Assembly (NCBI RefSeq): GCF_014805685.1
Contig: NC_060886.1
Location: forward strand, 22,725,108 to 22,789,107
Length of the DNA stretch: 64,000 bases
Origin: Silurus meridionalis
Taxonomy: Eukaryota; Chordata; Actinopteri; Siluriformes; Siluridae
Direction of reading: 5' to 3'
In this document: positions 22,225-32,900 of the stretch, one piece after another
How positions within the stretch are numbered: the first letter of the stretch is position 1
Layout: each line of letters starts with the position of its first letter
Position numbers and translations under genes: made by a program
The notes under the pieces: model-generated
What the model was told of the DNA's origin: nothing
What the model saw: only the letters and a program-made list of their open reading frames with translations
The model's database searches: none

Positions 22225-24067
22225 CTTGCGATTGGTTCTAGCTGTTTCTTTATGCTTTGCTTTCCTTTTTGAGCGTTTTGCGTTCTTGCTGCTCTCTGCA
22301 AAGTTATGAATAATGTGCTTTCAACAAATGTATGCCCTAATGTTCCACAGGCTTGTTCCGTTTTTCTTCCTACTTGTTTTGACCCCAGCCTGTCCTTTTC
22401 TTGGTTTGTGATGATAGGTTTGCCCATGTTTACTCTGTCTAGCTGATTTAGACAGTTGCTAAGGATATTAACATTTATTCTCAATCACTTAAAATACGGC
22501 ATCTGGATCTGAATCTGCAAAACTCTCCATTGTGATCCAATGTGAAAATTGTTAATTGAAATAAACTCTATTTACATGATATATTTTTCTTTAACTAGGC
22601 AAAGCAAACAGTCTTAAAACAACCACAACAGAACCACAAAAATTTGGTGTGTGAAGATTCTTGGCCCTCAATTAAGACCCATATTTTTAATGCCTGGCTC
22701 AGACACACTGTTAGCATTCCTGCTGTTGTCATAAGGGCCTTTTGAGCTTTTAAGAATGATTCCATAAACATTTAATTTTGGCTTAAAGTACACTTTTCAA
22801 ATCAGCAGGGATCAGTGTGTGTGTGTGTGTGTGTGTCTTTCGAGTTGGTAAAAAGCTTGGTGGAATTATAACACATTGGATCTAGCAGCTGTAACTGTTT
22901 CTGCTTCAACATGATGTAGATAAGACTTTTTACATTTCTATTAGTTTGCACAGAAGTTAGCCAGTGAATGATCTCAGGACTTTTAGAAAACCCTAAACAA
23001 GACAATATGTTGGACTACGTGGTAATTACCATGCAGGCAGTGGCCCATTTTTTTAAAAGACATTGAATAACAAGACTGGTTTCTTGTCTAGACAGGAAAA
23101 ACCCTGTAGTCCAGATTAACAGATAACCCACTATAATAATCAAAAGTGCCAGCTGCAGATTTTCTCTGATTAAGTGGGAGCTGTTGTTTTTCTCATTTAC
23201 TAATTCCTCAAGGAGTGAATACTTTTTTCAGGCACAATAGTTTCCTTCTTTGCAAATATAATAAAACCTGAACAACTCACATAAGATGAATAAGTGCACA
23301 ATTATTAGATTACTTTGATTAAAAATTTTCATTTTCAAAACAATTTTGGTCAGCATTTACTAAAATCTTCTTTAGGGAGCCTATAATATAATTGCATTAG
23401 CCGATGTTCAACCTTTTACGTTGAGTGTTCTAGCTAAGTGCATTAACTAGATGCACCAATAATCTTTGCTACATCTTTCCATTGTTTATTTTACTTTGTA
23501 GCATCTCTATACACATTTGAAGAGAGGTCATATATGACAGGATAAAAGGTAAATCAGTGAATAGAAACTAATTACAGGTAGGAAATAAAGTTCTGAGTGT
23601 GGAACTGAAGAGACATTGGATTCTGTGAGACATAAATCTGCTAAGAGCCTGAGAAATCATCTGAAACAATCTCTTAGATTTGCTATAATGCATCATACCT
23701 CATTTGCATAGCAAAAATCATTCAAATGATGCTTGTCACACTTGCCTCTGTTGATAAAATTGCCTCTGTTAATGAAATCTCAAATTCTGGTTGACTGACT
23801 GACTTAATCCTTTGCCATGCTTGACTCATGCAGTTCCATATATACCCTTCCAAGCTCCTGTATCCACCTTAATCCTGCAACGCCATAATGATTTGGGAGC
23901 AAAATGTAGTTACTGTTTTGAAAAACCTTCACAGCATCATTACATAAAGTATTTCTACTCAATTATGATAAGTGCACTATTTTTTCAAAAGTTTGCAAGC
24001 ATCTGACCAAATGCATCCCTATGTGCTTTTTGAACATGTGATTCTAGATTTTGTTTCTGCTTTTGTG
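22225..24067. other. No gene seen; (GT)n at 22815-22836
   Basis: No supported gene. A perfect GT run of about 11 units lies at 22815-22836. Confidence 0.45.
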
Positions 24068-24100
24068 TTATAATAATTCTTCTTTTTTCGGCTTCTCCCA

Positions 24101-24989
24101 TTAGGGGTCGTGACAGCGGATCATCTGTATACATACCACCATGTCCTCTACATCTGCCTCTTTCAAACTAACTTCCTGCATGTCTTCCCTCACCACATCC
24201 ATGAACCTCCTCCTTGGCCTTCCTCTTTTCCTCCTTTCTGGTGGCTCCATCCTCAGCATTCTCCTACCGATATACCCTGTGTCCCTCCTCTGCACATGTC
24301 CAAAACATCTCAATGGCGCCTCCCTCACCTTGTCTGCAAAACGTTCTACATGCACTTTCCCTCTAATAAACTAATTTCTAATCCTGTCCATCCTCGTCAC
24401 TCCCAACAAAAACCTCAACATCTTCAGCTCTGCCACATCCAACTCCACCTCCTGTCTTTTAGTCAATGCCACTGTCTCTAAACCATACAACATTGCAGGT
24501 CTCACCACAGTCCTATAAACTTTCCCTTTTACTCTTGCAGATGCCATTCTATCACAAATCACTCCTGCCACTGCAACCACTGCAAATATTGTGTCCATAG
24601 TGCTCTTTCTTCTCATGAAACCATACTGTTGCTCACAGATTGTCACCACTTCTCTCAGCACTGCTCTTTCCCATAACTTCATTGTGTGACCAATCAACTC
24701 TATTCCCCTGTTACTGTTACTGTTGCTAGTTACTGCAGGACTGCACATCTCCCTTATTCTTAAAAACTGGTAACAGCACATTCCTTCCTTAGGCATCCTC
24801 TCACCTTCCAGAATCTTGTTGAACAATCTGGGAAAAACTTCACTGCCATCTCTCCTAAACATCTCCATGCTTCTACTGGTATGTCATCTGGTCCTACTGA
24901 CTTTCCACTCTTCATCCTCTTAATCACTGCTCTCACTTCCTCGTTACTAATCCCATCCACTTCCTGCTTCACAATCTCCATATAATCCA

Positions 24990-25038
<49 letters not shown>

Positions 25039-25734
25039 CCTCATTCAGTAGCTGCTCAAAATACTTCCTCCTTCTTCTCAACACACTCTCCTCACTAGTC
25101 AACACATTTCCATCTCCATCCTTTATTGCTCTAACTTGCAGCACATCCTTCCCAGCTCGGTCTCTCTGCCTGGCCAATCGTTACAAATCCTTTTCTCCTT
25201 CCTTAGTGTCCAACTTCTTATACAGCTCCTCATATGCCTTTTCCTTGGCTTTCGCCACATCCCTCTTTACCTGCTGCTGCATCACCTTGTACTACTGCCT
25301 AATTTTCTCATCACTCTGTCGATCCCAATTCTGTTTTGCCAACCTTAACCACTTCTTATGCTCTCCTGCAATTCCTCATTCCACCACCACGTCTCTTTGT
25401 CTTCCTTTCAATTTCTAGAAGTCACACCATTTACCTTCCTCACTGTCTCCCTCATTATTTCTGCAGTAGTTGCCCAATCATCCAGCACTTCTTTACCATC
25501 ACTGAGCCCCTGTCTGACCTCTACCCTGAATCTCACACTACAGTCTTCCTGCTTCAGTATCCACCAGCTTATTCTTCTTTCAGTCCTTACTCCCCTCCTC
25601 TTCTTCTTTACCTCCAAAACTATCCCACAGACCACCATCTGATGCTGTCTAGCTACACTGTCCCCTGCCAACACCTTACAATCTCCAATCTCTTTCAGGT
25701 TGCATCTCTTGCATAGAACATTTTCCTCATTCAT
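24101..25734 (-). pseudogene. RTE-like ORF: endonuclease end, linker and deleted reverse transcriptase
   Basis: On the minus strand: 25734-25408 holds the endonuclease C-terminus and following region (DSVARQHQMVVCGIVLEV, VLDDWATTAEIMRETVRKVN). 25177-24947 and 25044-24760 hold the linker and fingers (GPDDIPVEAWRCLGEMAV). 24868-24371 holds palm and thumb remnants. After RRKSTMDTIFA (about 24590) the frame jumps to VAGVICDRMASARVKGKVYR, so the stretch holding the FADD active site is deleted. The C-terminus is at 24355-24101 (GHVQRRDTGYIGRRMLRMEP). Stops separate the pieces. Inactive. Confidence 0.78.
24994..25033. repeat. (TC)n microsatellite inside LINE coding region
   Basis: Twenty GA units on the coding (minus) strand, read in frame as an Arg-Glu run after LLNEENE. 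The same site has shorter GA runs in the copies at 6492-6513 and 15373-15393, so the repeat is a built-in feature of the LINE. Confidence 0.95.
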
Positions 25735-26044
25735 CAGATGTTCAGTATGTTAGGTATAAATCCTTTTCTCCTTCTTTAGTGTCCAACTTCTCATACAGCT
25801 CCTTAGGTGCCTTTTCCTTGGCTTTTGCTACATCCCTCTTCACCTGTTGCCGCATCTCCTTGTACTCCTGCCTACTTTTCTTATCTCCCTGCCGATGCCA
25901 ATCCTGTTTTGTCAACTTTTTCTCCTTATGCTTTCCGATACTTCCTTATTCCACCACCACATCTCTTTGTTTTACTTTCTATTTCCAGATGTCACACCAA
26001 GTACCTTTCTAGCTGTCTCCCTTATTACTTCTTTAGAAGTTGCC

Positions 26045-26050
26045 CAATCA
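26045..26050. repeat. Target site duplication, left copy
   Basis: CAATCA, repeated at 27332-27337, flanks the nested LINE. In the uninterrupted homologous site (copy A, about 25470-25480) CAATCA occurs once, confirming an insertion. Confidence 0.7.
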
Positions 26051-27331
26051 AGTCAAGTCAAGTCAAGTTTATTTGTATAGCGCTTTTCACAACAGACATT
26101 GTCTCAAAACAGCTTTACACAAATCAACAGTTAAGGTGAATGGTGTGTGTGTATTTATCCCTGATGAGCAAGACTGTGGCAAGGAAAAACTCCCCTTAAA
26201 TGTTATGAGGAAGAAACCTTGAGAGGAACCAGACTCAAAAGGGGAACCCATCCTCATTTGGGTGACATCAAGAGTTTGATCATAAATCTTTTGACAATAC
26301 AGAACACTGAAGAGTGAAAACTAACATGATTACTGGAGTATAAGATTATAAGTGATGTTCTTTCTGCAGTCTTATACAGTCTATATGGTTAGTAGCTCCG
26401 AGGTCTATGAGCTCAGCATTTGTGATCACCACAGATCCAGCATCAGCTTCTCCATGCCAGAGCCTTTAAACACTCCAGGAGGTCCAATGTCAATACTCTA
26501 CACATGTAGCGGGATCCAAATGGCACTGGTACGTCTCTAGATGATTCGGGATGTTTGCGAGTTCGGCATCTACTTCTTCAAAGGTCCGTAATCATCACGA
26601 GGTGGGACGTGACTGGAGCTGGCCAAACCTCAGGGTGTCTCGGGATGGGGAGAGAAAGAGAAGCAGTGGAAAGAAATTAGCGTAGCTGCTGTTCATGATA
26701 TTAGCAGCACAAGTTGATAATGTGCATGTGATCAGATGATCTGGAGCACAAGGTTATGATGTGATGTGTGTTATGTGTAGGCTTTGCTAAAAAGATATGT
26801 TTTTAATCTACACTTAAACTGGGTGAGTGTGTCTGAGCCCCGAACACTGTCAGGAAGACTATTCCAGAGTTTAGGAGCTAAATGTGAAAATGCTCTACCG
26901 CCTTTAGTGGACTTTGCTATTCTACGAACTACTAGAAGCCCAGAGTTTTAAGACCTCAGGGAGCGTGGCGGATTGTAGCGTGTTAAAAGACTGGATAGAT
27001 ACATGGGAGCCAAACCATTTAGTGCTTTATAAGTGAGAAGTAATAGTTTGTAGTCTATTCGAAACTTAACAGGAAGCCAATGTAGGGACGATAGGATTGG
27101 GGTTATGTGATCATATTTTCTTGACCTTGTAAGAACTCTTGCTGCTGCATTCTGGACTAACTGAAGCTTGTTTATTAATGACGCAGGACATCCACCTAGT
27201 AATGCATTACAGTAGTCTATTCTGGAGGTCATAAACACATGGACGAGCTTCTCTGCATCGGATATAGACAACATGTTTCTTAACTTAGAAATATTTCTAA
27301 GGTGAAAGAAGGCTGTTTTTGTAACTTGTAA
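26051..27331 (-). mobile_element. Second LINE (I/L2-like, clade uncertain), 5'-truncated, nested in RTE copy B
   Basis: Minus-strand insertion of 1281 bases between two CAATCA repeats. Its 3' end (plus-strand left end) is (CTTGA)n-like, reading AGTCAAGTCAAGTCAAGTTT on the plus strand, a known fish LINE tail next to TTTGTATAGCGCTTTTCACA. The 3' untranslated region fills 26070-26940 and the C-terminal coding part lies at 26948-27331. 5' truncation plus target duplication is typical of target-primed reverse transcription. Confidence 0.8.
26948..27331 (-). pseudogene. C-terminal region of a LINE reverse transcriptase
   Basis: An open frame of about 128 codons reads FHLRNISKLRNMLSISDAEK, then SRIDYCNALLGGCPASLI, LQLVQNAAARVLTRSRKYDH, ITPILSSLHWLPVKFRIDYK and LLLTYKALNGLAPMYLSSLL. 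This pattern is the thumb and C-terminal part of fish LINE polymerases, downstream of the catalytic palm. The frame is uninterrupted to the end, so the copy may be fairly young, but the insertion is 5'-truncated and lacks endonuclease and active site. The exact clade cannot be fixed from this part. Confidence 0.75.
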
Positions 27332-27337
27332 CAATCA
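27332..27337. repeat. Target site duplication, right copy
   Basis: CAATCA, matching 26045-26050. Confidence 0.7.
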
Positions 27338-27344
27338 TCCAGCA

Positions 27345-27835
27345 CCTTCTACATAGAACATAGTCCACCTGTCTGCACCTTTCTCCATTCTTATGTCACC
27401 CTATGCTTCTCCTTCTTCTTGAAATACATACTCACCACTGCCATTTCCATCTTTTTAGTAAAATCTACCACCATCTGCCCTTCCACATTCCTCGCCTTAA
27501 GCCCATACCTACGCATCACCTCCTCATCACCTCTGTTCCCTTCACCTACATTAAAGTCTGCCCCAATCACTAATTTTCCTTTTCTAGGTACACCTTCTAC
27601 CACTTCATCTTACTCACTCTGGAATTCTTCCTTCTCCTCCATCTCAGAACCCACTTGTGGAGCATAAGCACTGAAAGGTTAAGACCCGCCTCCAATAATC
27701 CTGGCCTTACTTCCTTTCCACTTGGTCTCCTGAACACACAACATGTCTAACTTTCTCTGCTCCATCATATCAGCTACCTCTCTCCCTTTACTAGTCATAG
27801 TACCAACATTTAAAGTGCCCACCTTAACCTCACTC
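27345..27835 (-). pseudogene. RTE-like apurinic-type endonuclease remnant
   Basis: On the minus strand near 27830 the sequence reads KVGTLNVGTM, then REVADMMEQRKLDMLCVQET: the N-terminal strand and the Q-E-T metal-binding motif of exonuclease-endonuclease-phosphatase (EEP) endonucleases of non-LTR elements. A deletion follows. SAYAPQVGSEMEEKEEF resumes near 27665, and LVIGADFNVGEGNRGDEEVM (about 27570-27510) carries the G-A-D-F-N catalytic motif, with the normally following Gly-His lost. A stop near 27607 and a frame end at 27391 break it. In the intact LINE this enzyme nicks the target DNA to start reverse transcription. Confidence 0.72.
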
Positions 27836-28189
27836 TCCTACACTTATCCTTTCTCTGCTTTCTCTGAAGACGTCTTCCTCCTCTCCTTCTCCTCCTTTGG
27901 TCAACACTAGCCCAATTTCTACTGGTAACCTGTTGGCTAACAATACCTGTGGCGGTCGTTGGTAACCCAGGCCTCCGGTATGAAATTCTGGTTTGTGATC
28001 CGCATATTTGATTTTGCACGTTTTATGCTGGATGCCCTTCCTAACGCAACCCCCTTCCAATTCATACGGGCTTGGGACGGCACTACAAGTGCACTGGCTT
28101 GTGCAACCCTAATGGCTGGCTTCTTTTCTGTTATAATACTAATATATTAATTTACACTCTTCTACAGTAAATTTCCACTACATTTTAGA

Positions 28190-28345
28190 GCATTGGTGTA
28201 AGATTTTGTGATCATTCAGCCAAAAGTTCAGGCAATGATGTTAGGTGAGGAGGTCTAGGGTACAGGTGGAATTCCAGTGAATTACAAATGTGGTCATTGT
28301 GGATGAGGTTGGGGTTCTGTGCAGGTGTTACTCTGTTACATAATG
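28190..28345 (-). pseudogene. Tc1-like relic, family shared with 30490 and 63430
   Basis: Plus-strand words GTTAGGTGAGGAGGTCTAGG, then GGTTGGGGTTCTGTGCAGG are the complement of Tc1 transposase coding for the region around the third catalytic residue (SPDLNPTEHLW-like). A nearly identical block occurs at 63555-63640. Only a short decayed piece remains. Confidence 0.55.
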
Positions 28346-29334
28346 TAAGCATACTTTGAGGATACATTGAGGATTAAGGAAGTTTTAAGTACAAGGAATT
28401 GGCTTCTTTTACCAAGACATATACCTGAACAGACTAAGGGAAACTTTAGAATTTATTTTTGTGTATTACACTCACTAATAACCAACTACCTTTTTGTCTT
28501 GTCAGCAAAAAGAATTTGCTGGACTATTATTTAACTATCACAACTCTGAGTTTTAAGGATGCTAATTTAGCAGAAGCAATTTGTCTCCTTGTTGATAGTT
28601 TACATATGGAGTCTATTTTTGCAGCTCGATGACAGGGTGTGTTTCATTGTGGTCTGTTTAATGTCTCATTGCCATGTATGTGTGTATGATTATACCTTCT
28701 ACAATAGACCATAGGCATATCTTTTATTAATTAGGCCCGGGTCTAGGGCAAGTGTTTGTTTATATTTTAGCTAGATTGTGTTAGAGATTAATGAAGGATA
28801 ATATAGCAAGTGGGGAAGAGTACCCTGATACTAAATAGAATTACAGCACAGACCATTATTTGCACTGTAATGTCAGAGATCTTTAAAGCAAACTTGCTGC
28901 TGCCTAAAGTACCATAACAATGCCACAATGCCAGAGAAGGCACAGAAGATAAAAAGGCAACATGGAGTCAGATGACTAAAGGAAAGTGGGAAAAGAGAGA
29001 GGAAAAAATAAATGGAGGAAAGCTATAAAATAGAGACTACACACTGGCTGTGGTGATGCAGTATGCAGTACAGTAAATCACTGTGGACCTCAGGCTATAG
29101 TGCTCTGCTAGTCTAACAGCACATCCCCATTTTTTGCACTCACAGAACAAACTGAGTTTACTCCATCTGCACCTGACTAATAAAACTGACTTGGAATTAC
29201 ATTGTAATCTGTAACAAAGGTGGGAGTTAAAGGTGACTGTAATTCAACCAATGCTTATTGTTTCTATAGTCAAGTACAGTGAATACAAAAATGCTATTTA
29301 TAACTCTTGAAGACATAATTGCTAGCAAAAACTG
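28346..29334. other. No gene seen
   Basis: AT-rich DNA without supported features. Confidence 0.45.
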
Positions 29335-29590
29335 AAGATCTACATTTTGGAATGGTCCAGGCAGAGGTCAAATCTAAATCCTATCGACAACCTATATAAT
29401 GACTAAATAATGAGAAAGGCTGTGCACATGAATTCTTTTTACAGTTGAATAGATTTGAAGCATTTTGGCAAGGAAGAGTAGAATAAAGTTCCTAAATTAT
29501 AGTTGGTTGACTCTCACAGGTCATTGTAGGTATTGTAGGTTTTCCCCCTAAAACATCTGTATTTTGTTTTTTTACTCAGTGGTTTTTTTT
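29335..29590 (+). pseudogene. Tc1-like relic, C-terminal transposase region
   Basis: GGAATGGTCCAGGCAGAGGT, then AAATCCTATCGACAACC read as WPGRG..NPIDN-like, the segment holding the third catalytic residue. CATTTTGGCAAGGAAGAGTA follows, matching the end of Tc1 transposases. The right end shows words of an inverted repeat (TCTGTATTTTG, ACTCAGTGG). Heavily decayed. Confidence 0.5.
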
Positions 29591-30489
29591 ACTTCAGAAA
29601 GATGAAAAATGTTGATGATCTTGGTTCGTCTATTGGCATTGGCCTAGTTTCTATCTTCTGAGTTTATTATATCAGCTGACATTGGAGAGATTAGTAATAA
29701 AGCTGATGTTAATTAACCTTAGGAAATTTTTTTCTGACATCCTTAGTGAAAAAGAACACCAGTTCTTATACTGATTGCTCAAAAATCAGTGTGATCTCCG
29801 GCAAACTTTTCCTATTTTGCAACTCTGTTTAGACGTTTATCTACCAAGACTGTAGAAATCAAATGACAAACATTTTTTAAATACTTTTAACAATGTCCAG
29901 AAAAAGTGTCATTAAAGATATTCTGACCCAAGTTTTTTAACAGCCCTGCCAAAAAAATGCATTCATTGGTGTGACAGACAAATAGCTGGAGAGTGGCCTA
30001 ATTTTAAATAGAGGTTGGGGATAATGAGTACATTATCAAAAGATATGTTTAGGCATGTTGCTGCCAAGCCGAATCAAATCAGCTGCTCTCATTCACCTCA
30101 AAACCAAAATGTTTACTAGTGAATGATGTTTATAATGAGACACTAGTTTCCATTTCGTTATTTCATGTCAAAATTTTAGTCATTAACACTACTAGCTTCC
30201 TGACAAAATTAACAACAAATTTGTGTTCTGCCTTCTGTTCTTTTGTGGGTGTTAATCCAAATGATAGTGTTGATATTCCTCATCATTATGAGTGCAATTC
30301 TTTTTGACAAGTTCATTTTTTAGTTTAAGCATAATATTGATTCTTTGTTTGAAAATTCCATAGAATCCTGTGCCGCTATTCAGTATATATATTGTGATTT
30401 AACTGTCTGCTTCACATTTAACATTAAAGACAAACCCACACTTGCAGGATGTATTTATTACATTCAAAGAAAAAGGCTAAGGTTCATTA
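29591..30489. other. No gene seen
   Basis: AT-rich DNA; short open frames without family features. Confidence 0.45.
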
Positions 30490-30640
30490 CTGTAATATAT
30501 CTACTGTTTGTGGACACCTACCATCACACCATATGTGGTTGTTCCCTAAACTGGTGACAGAAAGTTGAGAGCACACACATGTTCAGAATGTCTTTGTAAG
30601 TTGTAGCATAAAAATTTCCCTTTACTGGCATACATTTGGC
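30490..30640 (+). mobile_element. Tc1-like terminal fragment (same family as 28190 and 63430)
   Basis: GTTTGTGGACACCTACCATC ACACCATATGTGGTTG, followed by ACAGAAAGTTGAGAGCACAC, matches the terminal part of a common fish Tc1-type repeat. The block at 63680-63790 carries the same words in the opposite orientation. Confidence 0.55.
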
Positions 30641-32499
30641 TTTGCAGTGTATAATTCTATTTAACTTAATTTGCATTTGAATACTCTAAAAGGAATTATA
30701 GTAATATAATTATTAAAAAAAAGGATGCATACATTCATGTTTTAATGAAATTTTTATGTTCTACTGATTTGTAGGGCACATTACAAAAACTTTATTTATA
30801 TGGAGTAGACTTTAATGTCTATTTCTAGAGTGACTGCTACATGAGCAAATCCTCCTAGCAAATTCTTAACAAAACAAAAATTACATCGTTAATTATGGAA
30901 AGAATTAATGAGCAGATTTAGGTTCTCAGGAGGAAGGTTAAATGTTAACATGTGCTTGTTGCAAGACATAAGAAAGCAGCACAAGACATAATTTAAAACT
31001 GCTGCTGCATTCAGATGAAGTGCTATGTACCCTCTACTGTGTACATACATGAGCTCACAAATGCCCATGTTTGGCTTCAGTCACTGTGATTGTTAAAAGG
31101 CTGTGGCATTACAACCCAGGGCAACTCTTTTTTTTGTAGTCTATGAATGAAGTGTCCATTTGTATTCACATTACGGTTTATCTCAGTTGCTTTTAAACAT
31201 TTCTTGAATCATCCTTAATATTTGCAAACCAGTAAATGAATTTCTCAAAAATAATTGTAAAAACAGCACAAAACATTGGATTTCTTGCAAAAGCCTGTAC
31301 TTTCATCAAAATCCTTAGTTTATCTCTTGAGTATTTGTGTCAATGGGACATTTCATTGCCATCAGAATGACAGGTCTTTTTGTCATCGTTCACAAACTAT
31401 ATAGTCAAAATGTTTAGTTAAGATTTATCTGCAAAATGTATCACATCAAATCAAAACACAAAAACATTTACCAAAAAGAAAGGTTAATAGAAATTTAAGC
31501 TTGACAGATTCTGACAACTGATTTAACCATTTTGCATTCAATGACTTATGCAATGAACTGATGTTGAGGTGTTTTGGGGGTTAAGACTATTTAGCTGAAA
31601 CTGGTATAATATATATAACATGATCTAAACAATTAAAAGTGTAGGAAGCGGCAGATAATTGCGCACAATCAATGAAATGAATCTACCAAAGTGCAACAAG
31701 TAATGCTTTTTATGATGTGCACAAGTGACTACATGATGTAAAGGTTGATGTAAAGGTAGTTTTTAAGAATTTCAATTCTGATTTGAGAAACGCTCCAAAG
31801 CAACTGAGAAAAACTGCAATAGAACTGCTGCAATAGCTGTAGTACATTTAACTCTGCTTTATGTTATGTAAACACAGTTTAGGATTGTGTCTGTGCTAAG
31901 AAGTGGTGTGGAATATACACACAAGTTTGGACACAAAGTATGTTTGAAGTACTCACATTCTGCTGGTTGATTTTGTCTTTACATTTCTGACCCTGAAAAT
32001 AGTAACTGAGTGAAAAGCAGAAAAAAAAGGTTTATTTCCAGCCACAATAATAGCACACCAGCTTTATACTACTAAATTATTCTTGTGCCTGCACAAAAAT
32101 AGATCTAATTATGTTAGATTTTTAAAACCATGAAGGTCCACACCAGTGAATTTTTTCCAAACCAAACATGCACCAAACAGCATGTTTCTGTAAAACAAAC
32201 CATGTCACTACTGATGCCAGCAAGCCCTTTCTCTATCCAACATCAATCCCAGCAGTGAACACTGACAAGCTCTGCAGTAGCCGGATGCCTCGTTTGACTC
32301 GTTTGATTTCTGCTGTTCCTTTAACTGCTGATTTGCTACACTCTCTTACTATGCCATTCACCAAGTGTGTTTATTTATACTAGAGTAAGAATCTCAATGT
32401 GCTTTTATAGGCTTGGATGCTTTTATGTGAAAAAATGGTCTTTGTCTGCTGACTCTATATTAAGACGCTGTGAAACTGTTCACCAAGGTGCTATGCGTG
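30641..32499. other. No gene seen
   Basis: AT-rich, apparently unique DNA with no supported gene or repeat. Confidence 0.4.
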
Positions 32500-32900
32500 G
32501 AAGCTTTTGCACCTCCATTCACAGCTAATTACCTCAGATCAAACTGTAGAAAGGTTCTCTAATTGAATTGTTAAATGCGTATGCATACCTCACTTATTTG
32601 TGGCAGTGCACGCTGTAGAATGAATCATTTAACCATTTCATCAGCAAGCCTGACCCCCTCTATCTCCCATATTTCTTGTTGTGTGGGGTGATAAAAATCT
32701 CTCGGCTGGTCCGTTCTTCTTTTCGAAAGGTTGGCCCAGGATTGGATCATTGAGAGGCTCCACAGAAGTAGCAATCCATCAGGTGAGTGTGCACTATGGC
32801 AGTTTCAGGGCACGCATCTTCCCGGCGGTGTTTGCACTTTTACATCATCAAGCTGGCTTTGCACACACAGATAGATAATCGTATCGCCTTTCATCTTGAT
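32500..32900. other. Unclassified, higher-complexity segment with a consensus splice donor
   Basis: Composition is more balanced than its surroundings. A perfect donor consensus (CAG, then GTGAGT at 32783-32788) follows a segment without microsatellites or transposon words. It could be a conserved non-coding element or an untranslated exon. The open frame across it (32681-32878) is short and unrecognised. Confidence 0.25.

Larger units (their letters stand above)
24068..25742 (-). mobile_element. RTE-like LINE copy A (3' half, minus strand)
   Basis: Read on the minus strand it runs from the end of the endonuclease (VLCKRCNLKEIGDCKV, about 25715) through the linker, an expanded GA run and the reverse transcriptase to a true 3' end. 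That 3' end carries GATCCGCTGTCACGACCCCT and GGGAGAAGCCGAAAA (about 24125-24088), then a TATAATAA-like tail. It retains the 3' terminus that copies 1 and 2 lack. Confidence 0.82.
25755..28125 (-). mobile_element. RTE-like LINE copy B (5' half, minus strand), interrupted
   Basis: On the minus strand it starts with a 5' region (GGTTGCACAAGCCAGTGCAC at about 28110; then GTCCCAAGCCCG and GGGTTGCGTTAGGAAGGGCA near 28040-28078). It continues through an endonuclease remnant and a linker to about 25755. A different LINE (26051-27331) interrupts it. About 270 bases between the endonuclease end and VLDDW are deleted relative to copy A. It abuts copy A, whose linker it duplicates. Confidence 0.78.

Noticed and set aside
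22055..22309. 84-codon frame with a His-Thr run
   Set aside because: It arises from a LINE 3' region and a (CA)n microsatellite.
25136..26139. Several plus-strand frames rich in Ser, Leu and Phe
   Set aside because: They are antisense to the RTE-like LINE copies A and B; the purine-rich coding strand gives long antisense frames.
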